This document shows, piece by piece, positions 48,201 to 58,788 of a stretch of DNA of 64,000 nucleotides (position 1 is its first letter; every line of letters starts with the position of its first letter). Both the position numbers and the translations under genes were made by a program. This stretch comes from Lumnitzera littorea (taxonomy: Eukaryota > Streptophyta > Magnoliopsida > Myrtales > Combretaceae): NCBI GenBank assembly GCA_024138015.1, contig JAMXBB010000003.1:35701832-35765831 (forward strand), in the 5' to 3' direction. The notes under the pieces are model-generated. The model was not told where the DNA came from and did not search any database. It saw nothing but the letters and a program-made list of their open reading frames with translations.

Positions 48201-48969
48201 CCTTAAGCTCGTTTTTTCTCACTCATCCTTGGCTCTTTTCTTTTTAGGCCACCTTCATTATTTGGGCTTACCGACATTTGATCTGTATTGGGATGTTAGG
48301 TGTTAAAATTTTCTAAGTATAGGGCCCATTACCATTTTTAGGTCTGCAACACTTAGAGAGTAGTGATTATCGTGAACAAGATCTGTAACTGTTGGGCCAT
48401 TTAATGTATCGTTTTTTCTAGGGAAACGATCTTATTATCAACCGTTTGAACCTGATTGAAAGAATTCTTACCCGTTAGTAACCTCTCGTTTTTGAAAGAA
48501 CACTCTTTTTTTAAGAGAGAGAAAAGGACTTATTAAAAAAGTAGAATACAAGGATAAGACTTATTTACAAGTTGTGAGGAAGGAGTAGAAAAACATTTCT
48601 AAGGGATTGGGAGCCTAAATATTTACAATCAATCATTGATAATCTGTAGGTATTTTAAAGGTAACCTATAAAAAAAGTAATGCTAAGGATGCATAAGATA
48701 AAAGATTGGAAAGAGTTAGAGTAGAAGGCACAAAGAAAAGGACCTGTAAAGAAATCAAATATTTAGAAGCCTAAGGACATGACTCTCATGATGTTATTTA
48801 AACAAAAACTAACGAATATTTATAGGCAAAGAAAAATAAAAAATGCTATATGAAGTCATGCGGATGTAGAGAGGGGAGCTGGCAAATTGACTGTAACCTA
48901 GTAAGAGAAAGATTTTTATTGCATCTTTGAAGTTTCCACTACATTATTCAAAAATTTATTACAAATACT
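48201..48969 (-). other. Interval between ORF1 and the gag remnant in W
   Basis: No clear protein. The part near 48500-48600 (AGAGAGAGAAAAGGACTT and following) resembles X near 24425-24500. Capsid-coding sequence would be expected here and is not recognisable. Confidence 0.45.
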
Positions 48970-49952
48970 TTATAGTCTAGATATTCTTTTTCTTGTGGTG
49001 TCTTGGCTCCTCTTTAATCTTCTTCATTTTCTTCAACTTAGTTGCCTTGATCCATTTAGTAACCTGGGATATATCTTTAGCATGGAATTTCTAAAAAGCT
49101 TTGACCTAGTAATAGGTAGTAACATCTTTGGGGAGTTCAATGACAGCAGTAATCACATCAATAGGATTCATCTTTAAGGTGTCTTTCTTATGAAGGAAGT
49201 CAAATTTATGGCTTCGAGTATGGTTGATAAACCAAACTATGAGTAATGCCATATTGGTCTTCAAGTCTCCATTCTTTTGCTCTTAGAGACAACTGAGCGA
49301 TTTGGCTTGTGTTGCTAGCAGCGTTAGAATGTAAGATTTCCCTTCTAAAAATTAGGTCATCAGCTTTGTAATACTGTGATGCATATAAAATACTCCATTA
49401 GGAAATAAAATAGTCCTAAATGTTGCCAAGATATAAGCATTGATTTTATGTTATTACCAATCTTCAAAGCTACCACAAAAGAGTTTTTGGTTGTAGCTGG
49501 ATGGGGTCATGAATCAAGTAACAAGATTGTCTACCCTAATGATTCTCCTAAGGGGATTTGCCCATATGTTACATATTTTAGATTTAGGGAGGCTTAGGAG
49601 TTTATTGAAAATCTTTTCATGGCTAGCTGTGATATCTAGGACATATCTTCCATTTTTGACAAAGGGGACTCCTAACAGATAGGAGTATTCTTCAACGGTT
49701 GAGCTCAGTTGGCATAGGTCAAAACAAAAAGATTGACTCTGAGGGTCCTAGGAGTAGACCAAGGCCCATAGCATGGTGATATTAGTTTGGACTTTAAGTA
49801 GTGAGAGAATGGGCTTAATCTTGTCTTCAATGACTTTCTATTGCTTCGGATTGAAAAATCGAAACTATCTTTCAAGTATTCCTTTGGGCACTAAAGGCTC
49901 GTAAATATGGACTTCTTTGAAAAGGGCTGGTGTAAGAGAAGACCTGAACATT
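48970..49952 (-). pseudogene. ORF1 of element W (broken)
   Basis: The start chosen is ATG at 49950-49952 (MFRSSLTPALFKEVHIYEPL). Then KIKPILSLLKVQTNITMLWA and, after a stop, DPQSQSFCFDLCQLSSTVEE with YSYLLGVPFVKNGRY. This matches the Trp-Asp-Pro...Phe-x-Phe...Glu-Glu-Tyr pattern of Tat ORF1 seen in element Z; here a stop replaces the Trp before DPQ. Later parts (GVFYMHHSITKLM, ALLIVWFINHTRSHKFDFL) correspond to the lower-conserved remainder. The frame is well preserved for long stretches with few stops, better than in Z. Role unknown; the domain is probably the DUF7745 type. Confidence 0.75.
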
Positions 49953-50525
49953 TTCTACAAAGAGGATGAAAAGAAAATTACATCAAAACTATCTTATGTA
50001 CATGAGAATTACATTGATATTCTAAAGAAAAGAAAAAATTTACATGGAAAAGATTAAGAAACTTCACAATTAATCTTTTATATTTTTTTGGTCTTGCCAC
50101 ATTGTGTCAATTTGCCCTTTTGGGAAAAGGGTTTGTGAATGTAATTAGGGTAGGTTCTAAAGATCCTTAAACTTTGTGATCTCACTTATTTTTAGAATAC
50201 ACTTTCATTGGTCACATCAAGCTTAAGTAGGGGTGGCCTAATCAACCTCAAGCGATGGTTATAATACAGTACCTAGAGCCTACATAATAGCCCCCCCATC
50301 TTAGGGTCATAATATGATTCGAGGTTTGACCATCTCTACTATACAATTATGGTGTAGAAAGTAAATTTCCTTCCCCTAACAATTTAAATAATTAAAGCTA
50401 AACTTGTAGAAATGTTAGACAAAAAATAATAATGAATGAATAGCTAGATAAAATACACTTAGTAAGGTGAAATTTTTAGAGATTAATTCTAAATTTGGAA
50501 AGTTGAATGGCTAACTCTCTTGATG
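49953..50525 (-). other. 5' leader of element W
   Basis: Untranslated region between primer site and ORF1. The block at about 50140-50350 is the single-copy counterpart of the block duplicated in X. Confidence 0.65.
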
Positions 50526-50543
50526 TCCCTGGTGGAGTCGCCA
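50526..50543 (-). other. Primer-binding site of element W
   Basis: Minus-strand TGGCGACTCCACCAGGGA, three bases inside the 5' LTR. It keeps both CG-containing positions lost in Z. Complementarity to a tRNA-Arg 3' end is the known Ogre/Tat primer type. Confidence 0.78.
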
Positions 50544-50546
50544 TCT

Positions 50547-52738
50547 TGTCAAGCTTGATTTTTTTCCAGTTTTTATAAGTTTTCCATAAATCAATCAATA
50601 CTAAACCTTACTTGTTTAATATTGATCATCGACTAAGGTTTAAAGAAAATTGGCTTTTTAAAAGAATCTTATAAGCTTTTGGAGTCGCCACTTGACCGGG
50701 GTCTGGAAATGGTTTAGGTAAAAACAAAATAAATAGATTTGGTTCTGATCTTGACATTGGTTCACATGGGAAAAACCAATTTTATAAACAAAGGTTTTGA
50801 AAAACCAGAGAAATGAGTTCAAAAGTTAGGTTTTTTAAACCCATACGGATATCATAAACTTTCCAAATTTGGATTTAATTTCTTGAAATAACCTTTCAAA
50901 AAATTGTCCCTAAATAAATTAGATTCTTTTTATTTTTACTAAACTAAGTAACTAAAAGTGGAAAAACTATTTTTTTTTTTCATTTTTTACGTCGCCTCGG
51001 AGGTGCCTATATACTTGCTATTATTCGAGATTAAACATATATAGTTCTTTTGAAAATGTTACTGGGTTGATTGGTTTTAATTTGGAAAACAAAGTCAGGT
51101 TTAAGTTTCTTATCCTTTTTTATTTATTTTGAAAATTTTCTAAAAGGGTCCTAATTGATGTTTCATTTTTGGAAATTCTAAAGTAGTTTTAATTTTGAAA
51201 AAGAGTTGATTTTTATGTATTTAGAAAATTGGTTTTCTAAGCCATAAAACAAATTTCTTACTTTTTCTTATTATTATTTTTCCCCAAAAATAAAATAAAA
51301 TAAAAACATAATTCAATAAGTCGTTCCTTCCCTCTTTTCTTTTTTCCTTTTTCTTTTTCTTTTTTTTTCTATAAGTACAAATTACATAATAAATAAATAA
51401 ATAACATAGAAAAAAAATCAAAGCTGAACTAAAAAGGGAATTAGACCAAGTGAGGAGTATGGGTCGGACTTCACTGGATTAAGTTGGGTTAGTTTAGTTG
51501 GGGCTCTACAGGGTGCGAGTCGGGTCACATTTGAAAGAGATGAATAGCAACAAGCAAGGGCGGTTTTGGTTATTTTGAGCTCCAAATCGATTGAGGAGAG
51601 GCACTTTTATGAGTTTCCTATTAGTGAGTAGGGGTGTAGACTTGATCCCATGGCCTAAAAAGATGGTTTGGTAGATGTTTTGAACTCTACCATCAACGGT
51701 GGTAGTTGCCTCTTTGAGTGGTGGTTGCTGGGCTTCAAATGAGGGTGAAATCTTATGCTATTAAGGATGGGAAGTAGATGGTGGTGGTGGGTTTTGTTGA
51801 AAACCACCATAGAGGTTGTTACTTCTAAAGAGAGAGAAAATTCGTGTTAGTAAGAGAAAGAGTCTGGTATGTGTGTTCTTGAGTAGATTGATGAGAGTTG
51901 ATGATCTAAAAGCACTCTTCGACCCCCATTTTATACTAATTGAAGCTTAAACATACATAGAAAGTCCAGAAATTGCATTAATTCGAAGATCTGAATTAAA
52001 TTATTTTTTGACCCGTAACTTGATTTTTTTCTAATTTGAAGCTTAATTTTAGTTATGTAGGAGGATGAATTTGGACATGAAATTGGTGGAAATTGAAACT
52101 AGGCTACTCCTAGAACATGATTCCCCTAATTAATCATGTGGAATTGTATGGAAACCACATGAAAATGGCTCCTAAATGCATGCCACGGAGTTGTTTTTTT
52201 TTGTTTTTTTTTTTGGAAATAATACTGGAAATCAGGCAAAGAAAGGGAATTAGAATGGAGGAGCCATCACCTATACGTGTGGTACGTATGGGATGCGCCC
52301 CTAACATGCGTGTAGTGCATGCATGCTCTTAAAAAAGAATTGCAGGTGCTTCTTGCATCTACGTGCTTGCCTTCAAAATTGATAGTGCTTTCGGCATTGA
52401 TTCCAATTCATACAAACTAGGCTAAAAACCTAGTTCAATCCAATTAACTCTCTCTCTCTCTTTTTTTTTTTAAATTAAATATAGGAAAAAAAGTAAATAA
52501 ATAAATTCTTAAAACTACTTCCCTAAAAAAATTCATTTGTCTAAAAAAGAAATTTCTATTTAAAAATATTTTCTTTTTCTTTTTTTAGAAAATTGTTTTT
52601 TGTGCTTTTTCCTGAATTTTTTTATTTTTTGTATTTTTCTAAATCTTTTAATTTTTTGCTTTTTTTTTTTTCTAAATTAGGACTCCTTACCCTATTTTAA
52701 AAACAAAATTGTAGAGGAGCAAAAACGGGGTATTTACA
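50547..52738 (-). repeat. 5' LTR of element W
   Basis: About 2192 bp, partner of 41125-43638. It has the uninterrupted site where the partner carries the MITE. ORFs at 51221 (minus) and 52117 (plus) are in low-complexity or LTR sequence; the 52117 ORF has a diverged counterpart at 42705 only because the LTR is duplicated. Confidence 0.87.
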
Positions 52739-53221
52739 ACAGTTTAGAGTATAATACAGTTTAGAAAAGGTGAAGAAAAGAGTCTATAGTTAGAGTCAAC
52801 CTGATCCGGTTTAGGTTAAAGTTCAGTCAATTAGTGATGTTCGCATCCCCTTTATGCCGGGTATCTCGCAATTTAGCTTGGACTGAGGTTGGATGTTGGT
52901 CGACTCTAATAGATGTTTGAGGTTGGTTTGCTTATATGCTGTCTAGGTTGGAGTATGGTTGCTCGGTAGGTCAACTTGTATAGTTGGTGGGTCGTTACAT
53001 ATGTTGGAAACTATGTTGGCACTCATGTAAGCCTGGTACTCAAGTTAATAGAAGAGTGAAAGATGCAAGTCAAAATAGGGATGCTTATCCTAGATGTGGC
53101 TTTAGGTTAATATCTTCCATATGAGTCTTTGGAGTCTAGCTTAGCTGCGTGTGATTAGTTCGAGGAGTTGATTCCTATCATCTGCCTGAGAGTCAAAAAG
53201 ATTTATCCTTAAGTCTAAAGA
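52739..53221. other. Unassigned sequence, probably 3' region of G1
   Basis: It lies between W and the integrase end of the minus-strand gypsy G1, so the G1 3' untranslated region or LTR would be expected. No LTR termini or repeat partner were identified. Confidence 0.45.
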
Positions 53222-54330
53222 TGTTTTTGGCTCTTGTGTTGTCATAGCATCTGCTAGGTCTTCTTCTTCCAGTCGGTGGGGAATTAAGTCAAACACATTG
53301 AAGGTAGAAGAAAAACCATAGTTCTCAACCAGTTCAATTTGGTAGGTGTTGTGGTCGATCTTCTTTAGGACCTTGAATGGGTCATTAGCTTGTGGAGATA
53401 GCTTGCTTTATCTCAAGTATGGAAATCATTCTTAGTTGAGGTAAATCTATACTAAGTCTCTTGGTTTGAAAAAAACAGTTTAGTAGCCTTAACTACCAAT
53501 TTCTTATTATCTCTAGTTGAACTTAGCAATCTTCCTTTGAGTTGACTCATTCAAGGTCCTAAAGAAGACTGTTGTGGACAGTTCGATTGTATGCGAACTC
53601 CACAACTGGTAAACATAGATCTCAGTCTTTTAAGTTCTTTCCCACAACAGCTTTGAGTAAGTTGCCTAACATCCTATTCACCACTTCAGTCTAACCATCA
53701 GTTTGAAGGTGGTTACTGTAAGTTTAGTCCCAAGTCTTCTCCAAAGACTTTTTCAAAAATAACTCAAGAATTTGGTATCACAATCTAAAACAATAGTTCT
53801 CTACACTCCATATAGTCAAATAACTTCTTGCAAAAATAAATTAGCAATATATAAGGCATTATTAGTTTGATCGTACGAGATAAAGTGTATCATGTTGCTG
53901 AAGTGATCCACTATAATAAAGATTAAATCCTTTTGCTTGGATGTTTGGGGCAACCCTAGGACAAAGTCCATACTGAGGTTAGCCTAAGGTGAGGTTACTA
54001 TAGGTAGAGGCATGTACTCTCCATGGGTTCTCTTTTTCCCTTAGCTCTTTTGCATACTTCATCACTACTAACTACCTTTTGGACATCGTTAGCCAAACCA
54101 AGCCAATAAAAGTTCTCCTTCAACAAATTAGTTGCTCTGGTCTCTTTAAAATGACTAAATAATCTACTACTATGAGCTTCTCTAACCAACAGCTCATGAG
54201 TGGAACAGCTTGGTATACACCCTTCAATCCTTAAACAGATAGTCATCTTTGAGGTAATATCTTCCAACAGTAACTTGTTCCATGCAGTGCCCAAGAATGG
54301 GACCAAAATGGGGGTCATGAGCATACTACT
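53222..54330 (-). pseudogene. Integrase of G1 (broken)
   Basis: The zinc-binding N-terminus (53998-54324) reads CSTHELLVREAHSSRLFSHF then NFYWLGLANDVQKVV and EVCKRAKGKREP. The first His of the pair is retained in REAH and the second in SHF. The core follows with GLPQTSKQKD, VVNRMLGNL and HLQTDG blocks at about 53650-53960, in several frames. The tail at 53222-53400 reads PFKVLKKIDHNTYQIELVEN and TFNVFDLIPHR in one frame, the common gypsy C-terminal motif. Stops and frameshifts throughout. Confidence 0.85.
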
Positions 54331-54399
54331 CAGTAATAAGTGAAAATCTTACTAATTTTGTTTGCATAGTGGTTAGTAAGGTTTGCTGACATGATAGAG

Positions 54400-55560
54400 T
54401 ATCGACGACCACATTGGTGCTTCCTATCTTGTGTTGGATCACATAGGAAGAACCTTTCATAAATTCCAGCCACTTGCCCTACCTCTTCGAAAGTTTGTTT
54501 TGACTCTTAAGATGCTTCAATGACTCATGGTTAGTGTAAATTACAAACTTTGATAGTAGTAAATAGTATGCTAGACTGTAAGAGCTCGAAAAAGAGAATA
54601 CAACTCTTTTCTCATATATAGAATAGTTTAATGTGGCACCATTGAGCTTCTCACTGTGGTAGGCAACCGGTCATTATTCCTGTATCAGGACGGCACTAAT
54701 TCTAAGGCCTAATGCATCGCATTTCAATTCAAAGGGTTTGTTAAAGTTTGGGGGGGTGTGGTGTAGATAGAATAGGGGTAGTGAGATTCTCTTTGATCTC
54801 TTTGAAGCTTTGTTCGTTTCGATCATTCTATTGAAATCCTTTACTCTTCTTTGTTAGTTCAGTCAAGGGGGTTGCAATTGTACTGAAGTTTTTAATGAAC
54901 CTTTTATAGAAAGAAGCAAGGCCATGAAAACTTCAAACTTTAGTGACATTCTTCGACGTCGACCAGTCTAAGATAGCTTGGATCTTTTCCTTGTCTACTT
55001 AAATTCCTTCTTGTAATACTACATACCCTAAGAAGACAACTTTACATTGGTAGAACATACGCTTCTTTAGGTTCCCATATAACTTCTCAGCTTGTAAGAT
55101 GCCAAAAACAACTTGGACATGTCGAATATGGTTGTTCAGGTTAGCATTGTATACTAGTTTGTTGTCAAAGTACACGGCTATATATCTTCCAATTAGAGGG
55201 TGCATCGCATGGTTCACAATTGCATAAACATGTTCGGTGTATTTGTAAGTCTGAATGGCATAACTAACCATTTATAGAAACCATGCCTTGTCTTGAAAGT
55301 AGTCTTCCATTCATTTCTAGGTCTCATATGAATTTAGTAGTAGCCACTTTGCAAATCAATTTTTGTGAATATGTGAGTACTATGTAACTCATCTAACATG
55401 TCATCAAAGTTTAGTATTAGATATCTATACTTGACAATGATATGATTGATTGCTCAATTGTTAATCTACATGCTTGATGAACCATCCTTCTTTGGGACTA
55501 GCAAAGCTAATACAGCATAAAGACTCATGCTTTCCCTTACATAACCTCACTTTATAAGCT
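54400..55560 (-). pseudogene. RT and RNase H of G1 (broken)
   Basis: The frame 54999-55271 holds RYIAVYFDNKLVYNANLNNH, the RT catalytic box. YxDD is Tyr-Phe-Asp-Asn, with the second Asp lost at 55161-55163. FLGYVVLQEGI closes the palm. RNase H (about 54400-54830) shows LNYSIYEK, KFVIYTNHESLKHLKSQNKL and KWLEFMKGSSYVIQHK, all gypsy RNase H and its tail, with stops between. The upstream RT part (55300-55560) is present but heavily mutated. Confidence 0.82.
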
Positions 55561-55993
55561 CATTCACTTACCTTTTCAACTTTGTAGCCTATTTAGATTC
55601 ATCCTGTATGTAGGTCAGTTTGACAGGGCGACGCTTAGCTACAGATCACTACAATGTTCTATGCTTTAGACTAAGGTAGTCCCTTAAGCAACTCTTCAGG
55701 AAACAAGTCAGAAAACTTATCAATCAACCTTTGGATCTAATCAGGTACTTCTTTAAGGTTTCTTATCTCTAATAATCTTCTAATCAATAGGAACAGAGGC
55801 TCTTTGCCTCCTCAGTGACTCAGAGTTGTCTTCGGCTCATCATTAAAGCCTTCTTCTTACTAGCTTGGGTAAGTTGGCTATGGGTCTCATTCACTTGGGC
55901 TGGTGTCATGGGTTGTAGCATACTCTTCTTCCCATCCTTAACGAAGGCATAGGTGTTCTTATATTCGTCATGAGTAACACGTTGGTCGAGTAA
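55561..55993 (-). pseudogene. Protease-RT linker of G1
   Basis: Minus-strand pol sequence between protease and RT palm. Weak similarity to the LFPEELPKGLPP-type start of RT is expected around 55750-55600 but not clear in frame. Confidence 0.45.
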
Positions 55994-56290
55994 CTATGGT
56001 CTTCTTAGTAATAGATGTGAAGCTCCCATAGGGATGACATCATACATTACTTTATCCTTATACACATTCCTAACACTAAATGGTACGGTTACTTGCTTTG
56101 TGACATGTAGTGCACCCTTATCATAAAGCCAATGTAGCTTGTAAGGTTGGGGGTACTTAGAGGTCTGTAGTCCTAACCTCTGCATAAAGAATTGTGCAAC
56201 AATGTTGGTACACTTCCTCCATCCATAATGATGCTGCACAGTTGTCCTTTGATGGCATACTTGGTGCAAAATAAATTCTCTCTCTAGTCT
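55994..56290 (-). pseudogene. Protease of G1 (broken)
   Basis: The frame 55994-56269 carries NIVAQFFMQRLGLQTSKYPQ, then YKLHWLYDKGALHVTKQVTV and GASHLLLRRP, the standard gypsy protease block that ends LLLGRP. The active site lies in another frame just upstream: LCSIIMDGGS, with DGG in place of DSG, so a frameshift separates it from the rest. The same block occurs in G2 at 61260-61509. Confidence 0.82.
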
Positions 56291-56700
56291 TCTTTAGAGT
56301 CCAGCAAGGAGCTTAGTACTCATCTTAGTATTAGGGTCATCACTTCTCCCTAGTTGGTATAGATACAAGCCTTTTCTTTCTCCTCAACTTTAACTTTCCT
56401 AACAATCTTCTCCTCCTCTGGCTGGCTCGATGCTATCTACTGTATCTCTTCAGAGTACTATAACATGTCGGTTCAGATACTCAGTAGCCATATGTCCAAA
56501 ACCTAAGCATTTGAAGTGCTTTACCTCGCTTGTCTTCCATCCAGAGGTCTGTTTTCTCTCATATGTTCTTGAGGTTAGCCTATCCTCTATTCATCTCGGT
56601 CGATCGACTTAGCCCTGCCGGCCTACTCGGTTATCATTAGGTTGGTCATATCTTTCATTGGCTCAAGAAGGTCTCCTTAGCTTGGGATGAATAGGTCGAT
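56291..56700 (-). pseudogene. Gag end and zinc knuckle of G1 (broken)
   Basis: On the minus strand near 56480-56530: SEVKHFKCLGFGHMATEY. The family pattern is KCFKC..FGHMATDC; here the first Cys is His and the last is Tyr. Upstream (56560-56700) are short fragments of basic gag linker. Similarity ends at about 56700 where plus-strand copia sequence begins. Confidence 0.72.
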
Positions 56701-56719
56701 GTGAAAGATATGGTTATAT

Positions 56720-57437
56720 TATGGTAGATATGGACATGTAACTATTGTGGTAGATATGGTCATATTATGGTATGGTCATAATATGACCATATCATCAGGT
56801 CAATCATATTTTATAAGAGCTATTTTGTAAAGGCCTTTAATAAGAATTGTAACTATTGTGATATATATGATTATATTATACATACATGTACAATATGACG
56901 TGATCTTTCTTTGAATCATAAAGGCAAGATGGTTTAGGTCTTTGAGGGACAAGCTTATATTATAGCAACTAACCTTAGAGAACCTAAACTAAAGGGATAC
57001 TAAAGAAATAACCTTTTATTTTGTAGGAACCTTCAAGGTAAAATGGGAGATGGATCTTGGATAATGGTTGCTCAAGACACATGATAGAAGATGCATCCAA
57101 GTTCTCATCCCTAAACTTAAAAGATGGAGGAAGCGTTACCTTTAGAGATAATTGGAAGGCACATGTTCTAAGAGAAGGTAACGTTTTAATCAATAATGAT
57201 CTTACTATTAAACATGTGCTACTAATTGACAATTTGAAACACAATTTACTTAGTATTAGTAAATTGTTTGGTATTAGATCCCAAGTAATCTTTCATGCAT
57301 CAAAGTGTTCTAGTGAAAATATTAATAATGATCAAATATGTTTTGAGAGGTATAGAGGAAACATATATAAAATTGATTTTAGCATAGTTATAAACTCTCT
57401 TGAAACTTATCTATCTACTCAAAACAACGATAATTGA
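56720..57437 (+). pseudogene. Copia gag knuckle and protease (broken)
   Basis: Near 56740 the sequence reads TCNYCGRYGHI, a CxxC....H knuckle, and near 56850 a second decayed NCNYCDIYDY. The protease starts at about 57050 with WILDNGCSRHM; copia proteases read LDSGCSRHMTG, so the catalytic Asp remains and Ser is Asn. Then ASKFSSLNLKDGGSVTF and HVLLIDNLKHNLLSISKL, the standard block before the integrase. The 126-residue frame 57057-57437 is open. The knuckle and protease are in different frames. Confidence 0.85.
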
Positions 57438-58435
57438 CTATGGCATAGAAAGTTGGGTGCATCCTAGTATAGATATCTTATCAAAAGGACCTTGTTAAGG
57501 GACTACCAAAAATTAGTTTTAACAAAGATAGATTATGTCAAGCATGCTAACATGGCAAACAAACTAAATTATCTTTTAAATTAAAGGATGTTATCTCAAC
57601 TTCTAGGCTACTCTAACTATTATATGTAGATTTATTTGGTCTAACTCAAAACTTAAGTTTGGGTGGGAAAAAATATATCTTGGTCATAGTTGATGATTTC
57701 ACTAGATAATGCACTTGGATCTTCTTTCTTACAAACAATGATGAAGCTTGCCATGTATTCTTGAAATATTACAAAAAGGTCCAAAATGGAAAATATCTTC
57801 CCATTGTCTTTATAAGAAGTGAACATAGGGAAGAATTTGAAAATTATGATATAGAAGAATTTTGTAATAAAAATGGAATAGAACATAACTTTTTGGCACC
57901 TAGAAGTCTACAATAAAATGGAGTCGTTGAAAGAGAAAATAGGACTTTTATTGAAATGGCTATAACAATGCTTTGTAAAAATAATGTACTTAAGTATTTT
58001 TGGGCCAAAGTGACAATACCACATATTATGAATCAAATTGTGTTTTTATAAGGTCAATCCTTAAGAAAACCCCCTATGAACTTTGAATAGGGAAAACACC
58101 TAACATATTATACTTTTACCCCTTTGGTACCAAATGTTACATACTTAATAATGAAAATGAGCAACTTGATAAATTTGATTTAAGATAGGATGAAGGTATT
58201 TTTCTTGGCTATTCCCTCATAAGTAAAGTATATAGAGTATATAATAAAAGAACTTTAATTGTATAGGAGTCTATTTATGTTACATTTGATGATACATATG
58301 CCTGTAAAAAGTTTAATACTGAAGCCGATAACATTGGTGCTCAATTGGATGGTCTTAGACTTGATAAGGACTAATCTAATTCAAAAGAAAAGGAAATCTT
58401 TAGGGAAGATGAAATTATTGATAATTCTAACATTG
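57438..58435 (+). pseudogene. Copia integrase (broken)
   Basis: From 57440 the decayed GAG-pre-integrase motif (HRKLG). Then YVDLFGLTQN near 57630, SLGGKKYILVIVDDFTR near 57655, RSEHREEFENYDIEEFC near 57830, and NGVVERENRTFIEMAITML near 57918. Of DDE, the first Asp (in YVDLFG) and the Glu (in VVERENR) remain; the second, in the SDHG.EF pattern, is Glu. The C-terminal GTKCYILNNENEQLDKFD and EGIFLGYSLISKVYRVYNKR follow near 58125-58250. Few stops; one frame is long conserved. Confidence 0.85.
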
Positions 58436-58788
58436 ACTTGCCTAAAGAATGGAGGTTTGTGAAAAATTATCCTAAGGACCTAATCATTGGTAAACCATCT
58501 AAGAAGAAGCAAACTAGAGCCTCCCTAAAGAACTTAAGTAATGTAGCGTTCCTATCTCAATTAGAACCTAAAAGTGTTCATAAAGCTCTAAAAGATGAGT
58601 TTTGTATTCAAGCAATGCAAGAATGGTTAAATTAATTAACGAGAAATGAGGTATAGGACTTAGTGCCTAAGCGAAATGATAGTTTAATAATTGGAATCAA
58701 ATGGGTGTTTAGGAATAGGTTAGATGAAATCGGAATAGTAACAAGGAATAAGGCACATTTAGTTGCTAAAGAGTATAATCAAGAAGAG
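58436..58788 (+). pseudogene. Copia RT, N-terminal part, cut by the G2 LTR
   Basis: LPKEWRFVKNYPKDLIIGKP begins the linker to RT. EPKSVHKALKDEFCIQAMQE follows, then IIGIKWVFRNRLDEIG near 58690 and LVAKEYNQEE near 58775. The next residues in copia RT would be the conserved G(I/V)DY(D/E)ETF block, but the sequence changes exactly at TGATAGGG, the LTR start of G2. The catalytic part is not in the window. Confidence 0.85.

Larger units (their letters stand above)
41125..52738 (-). mobile_element. Element W: non-autonomous Tat-like LTR retrotransposon keeping ORF1 and a gag remnant
   Basis: Two LTRs of about 2.2 kb (3' at 41125-43638, including a 378-bp MITE; 5' at 50547-52738) enclose about 6.9 kb. 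Primer site and purine tract put it on the minus strand. From 5' to 3' the interior has leader, ORF1 (48970-49952), gag zinc-knuckle remnant (about 47940-48200), anonymous sequence shared with X, and the composite tandem array. Protease, RT, RNase H and integrase are absent. No matching target-site duplication was found at the flanks. Confidence 0.87.
53222..56700 (-). mobile_element. G1: minus-strand Ty3/gypsy gag-pol pseudogene without visible LTRs
   Basis: From right to left, end of gag with zinc knuckle, protease, RT, RNase H, integrase. The order and the PFKVLKKIDHNTYQIEL integrase tail are typical gypsy. It is related to G2 and to the gag fragment at 36844. The 5' part of gag and the 5' LTR are missing: the copia fragment begins at about 56700. 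The clade is not assigned. Confidence 0.82.
56701..58788 (+). mobile_element. Ty1/copia fragment of SIRE/Maximus type, without LTRs
   Basis: Plus-strand copia sequence in the order gag knuckle, protease, integrase, start of RT. It breaks off inside RT at 58788 where the LTR of G2 starts. The left end meets minus-strand G1 gag. No copia LTR is seen on either side within the fragment. Confidence 0.85.

Noticed and set aside
52117..52332. 71-residue plus-strand ORF with a similar one at 42705-42911
   Set aside because: Both are in the two LTRs of W at the same offset and on the antisense strand; similarity reflects LTR duplication only.
41120..52743. Target-site duplication for element W
   Set aside because: The flanking five bases are GTGAT and ACAGT; no shift of the LTR ends by one or two bases gave a match.
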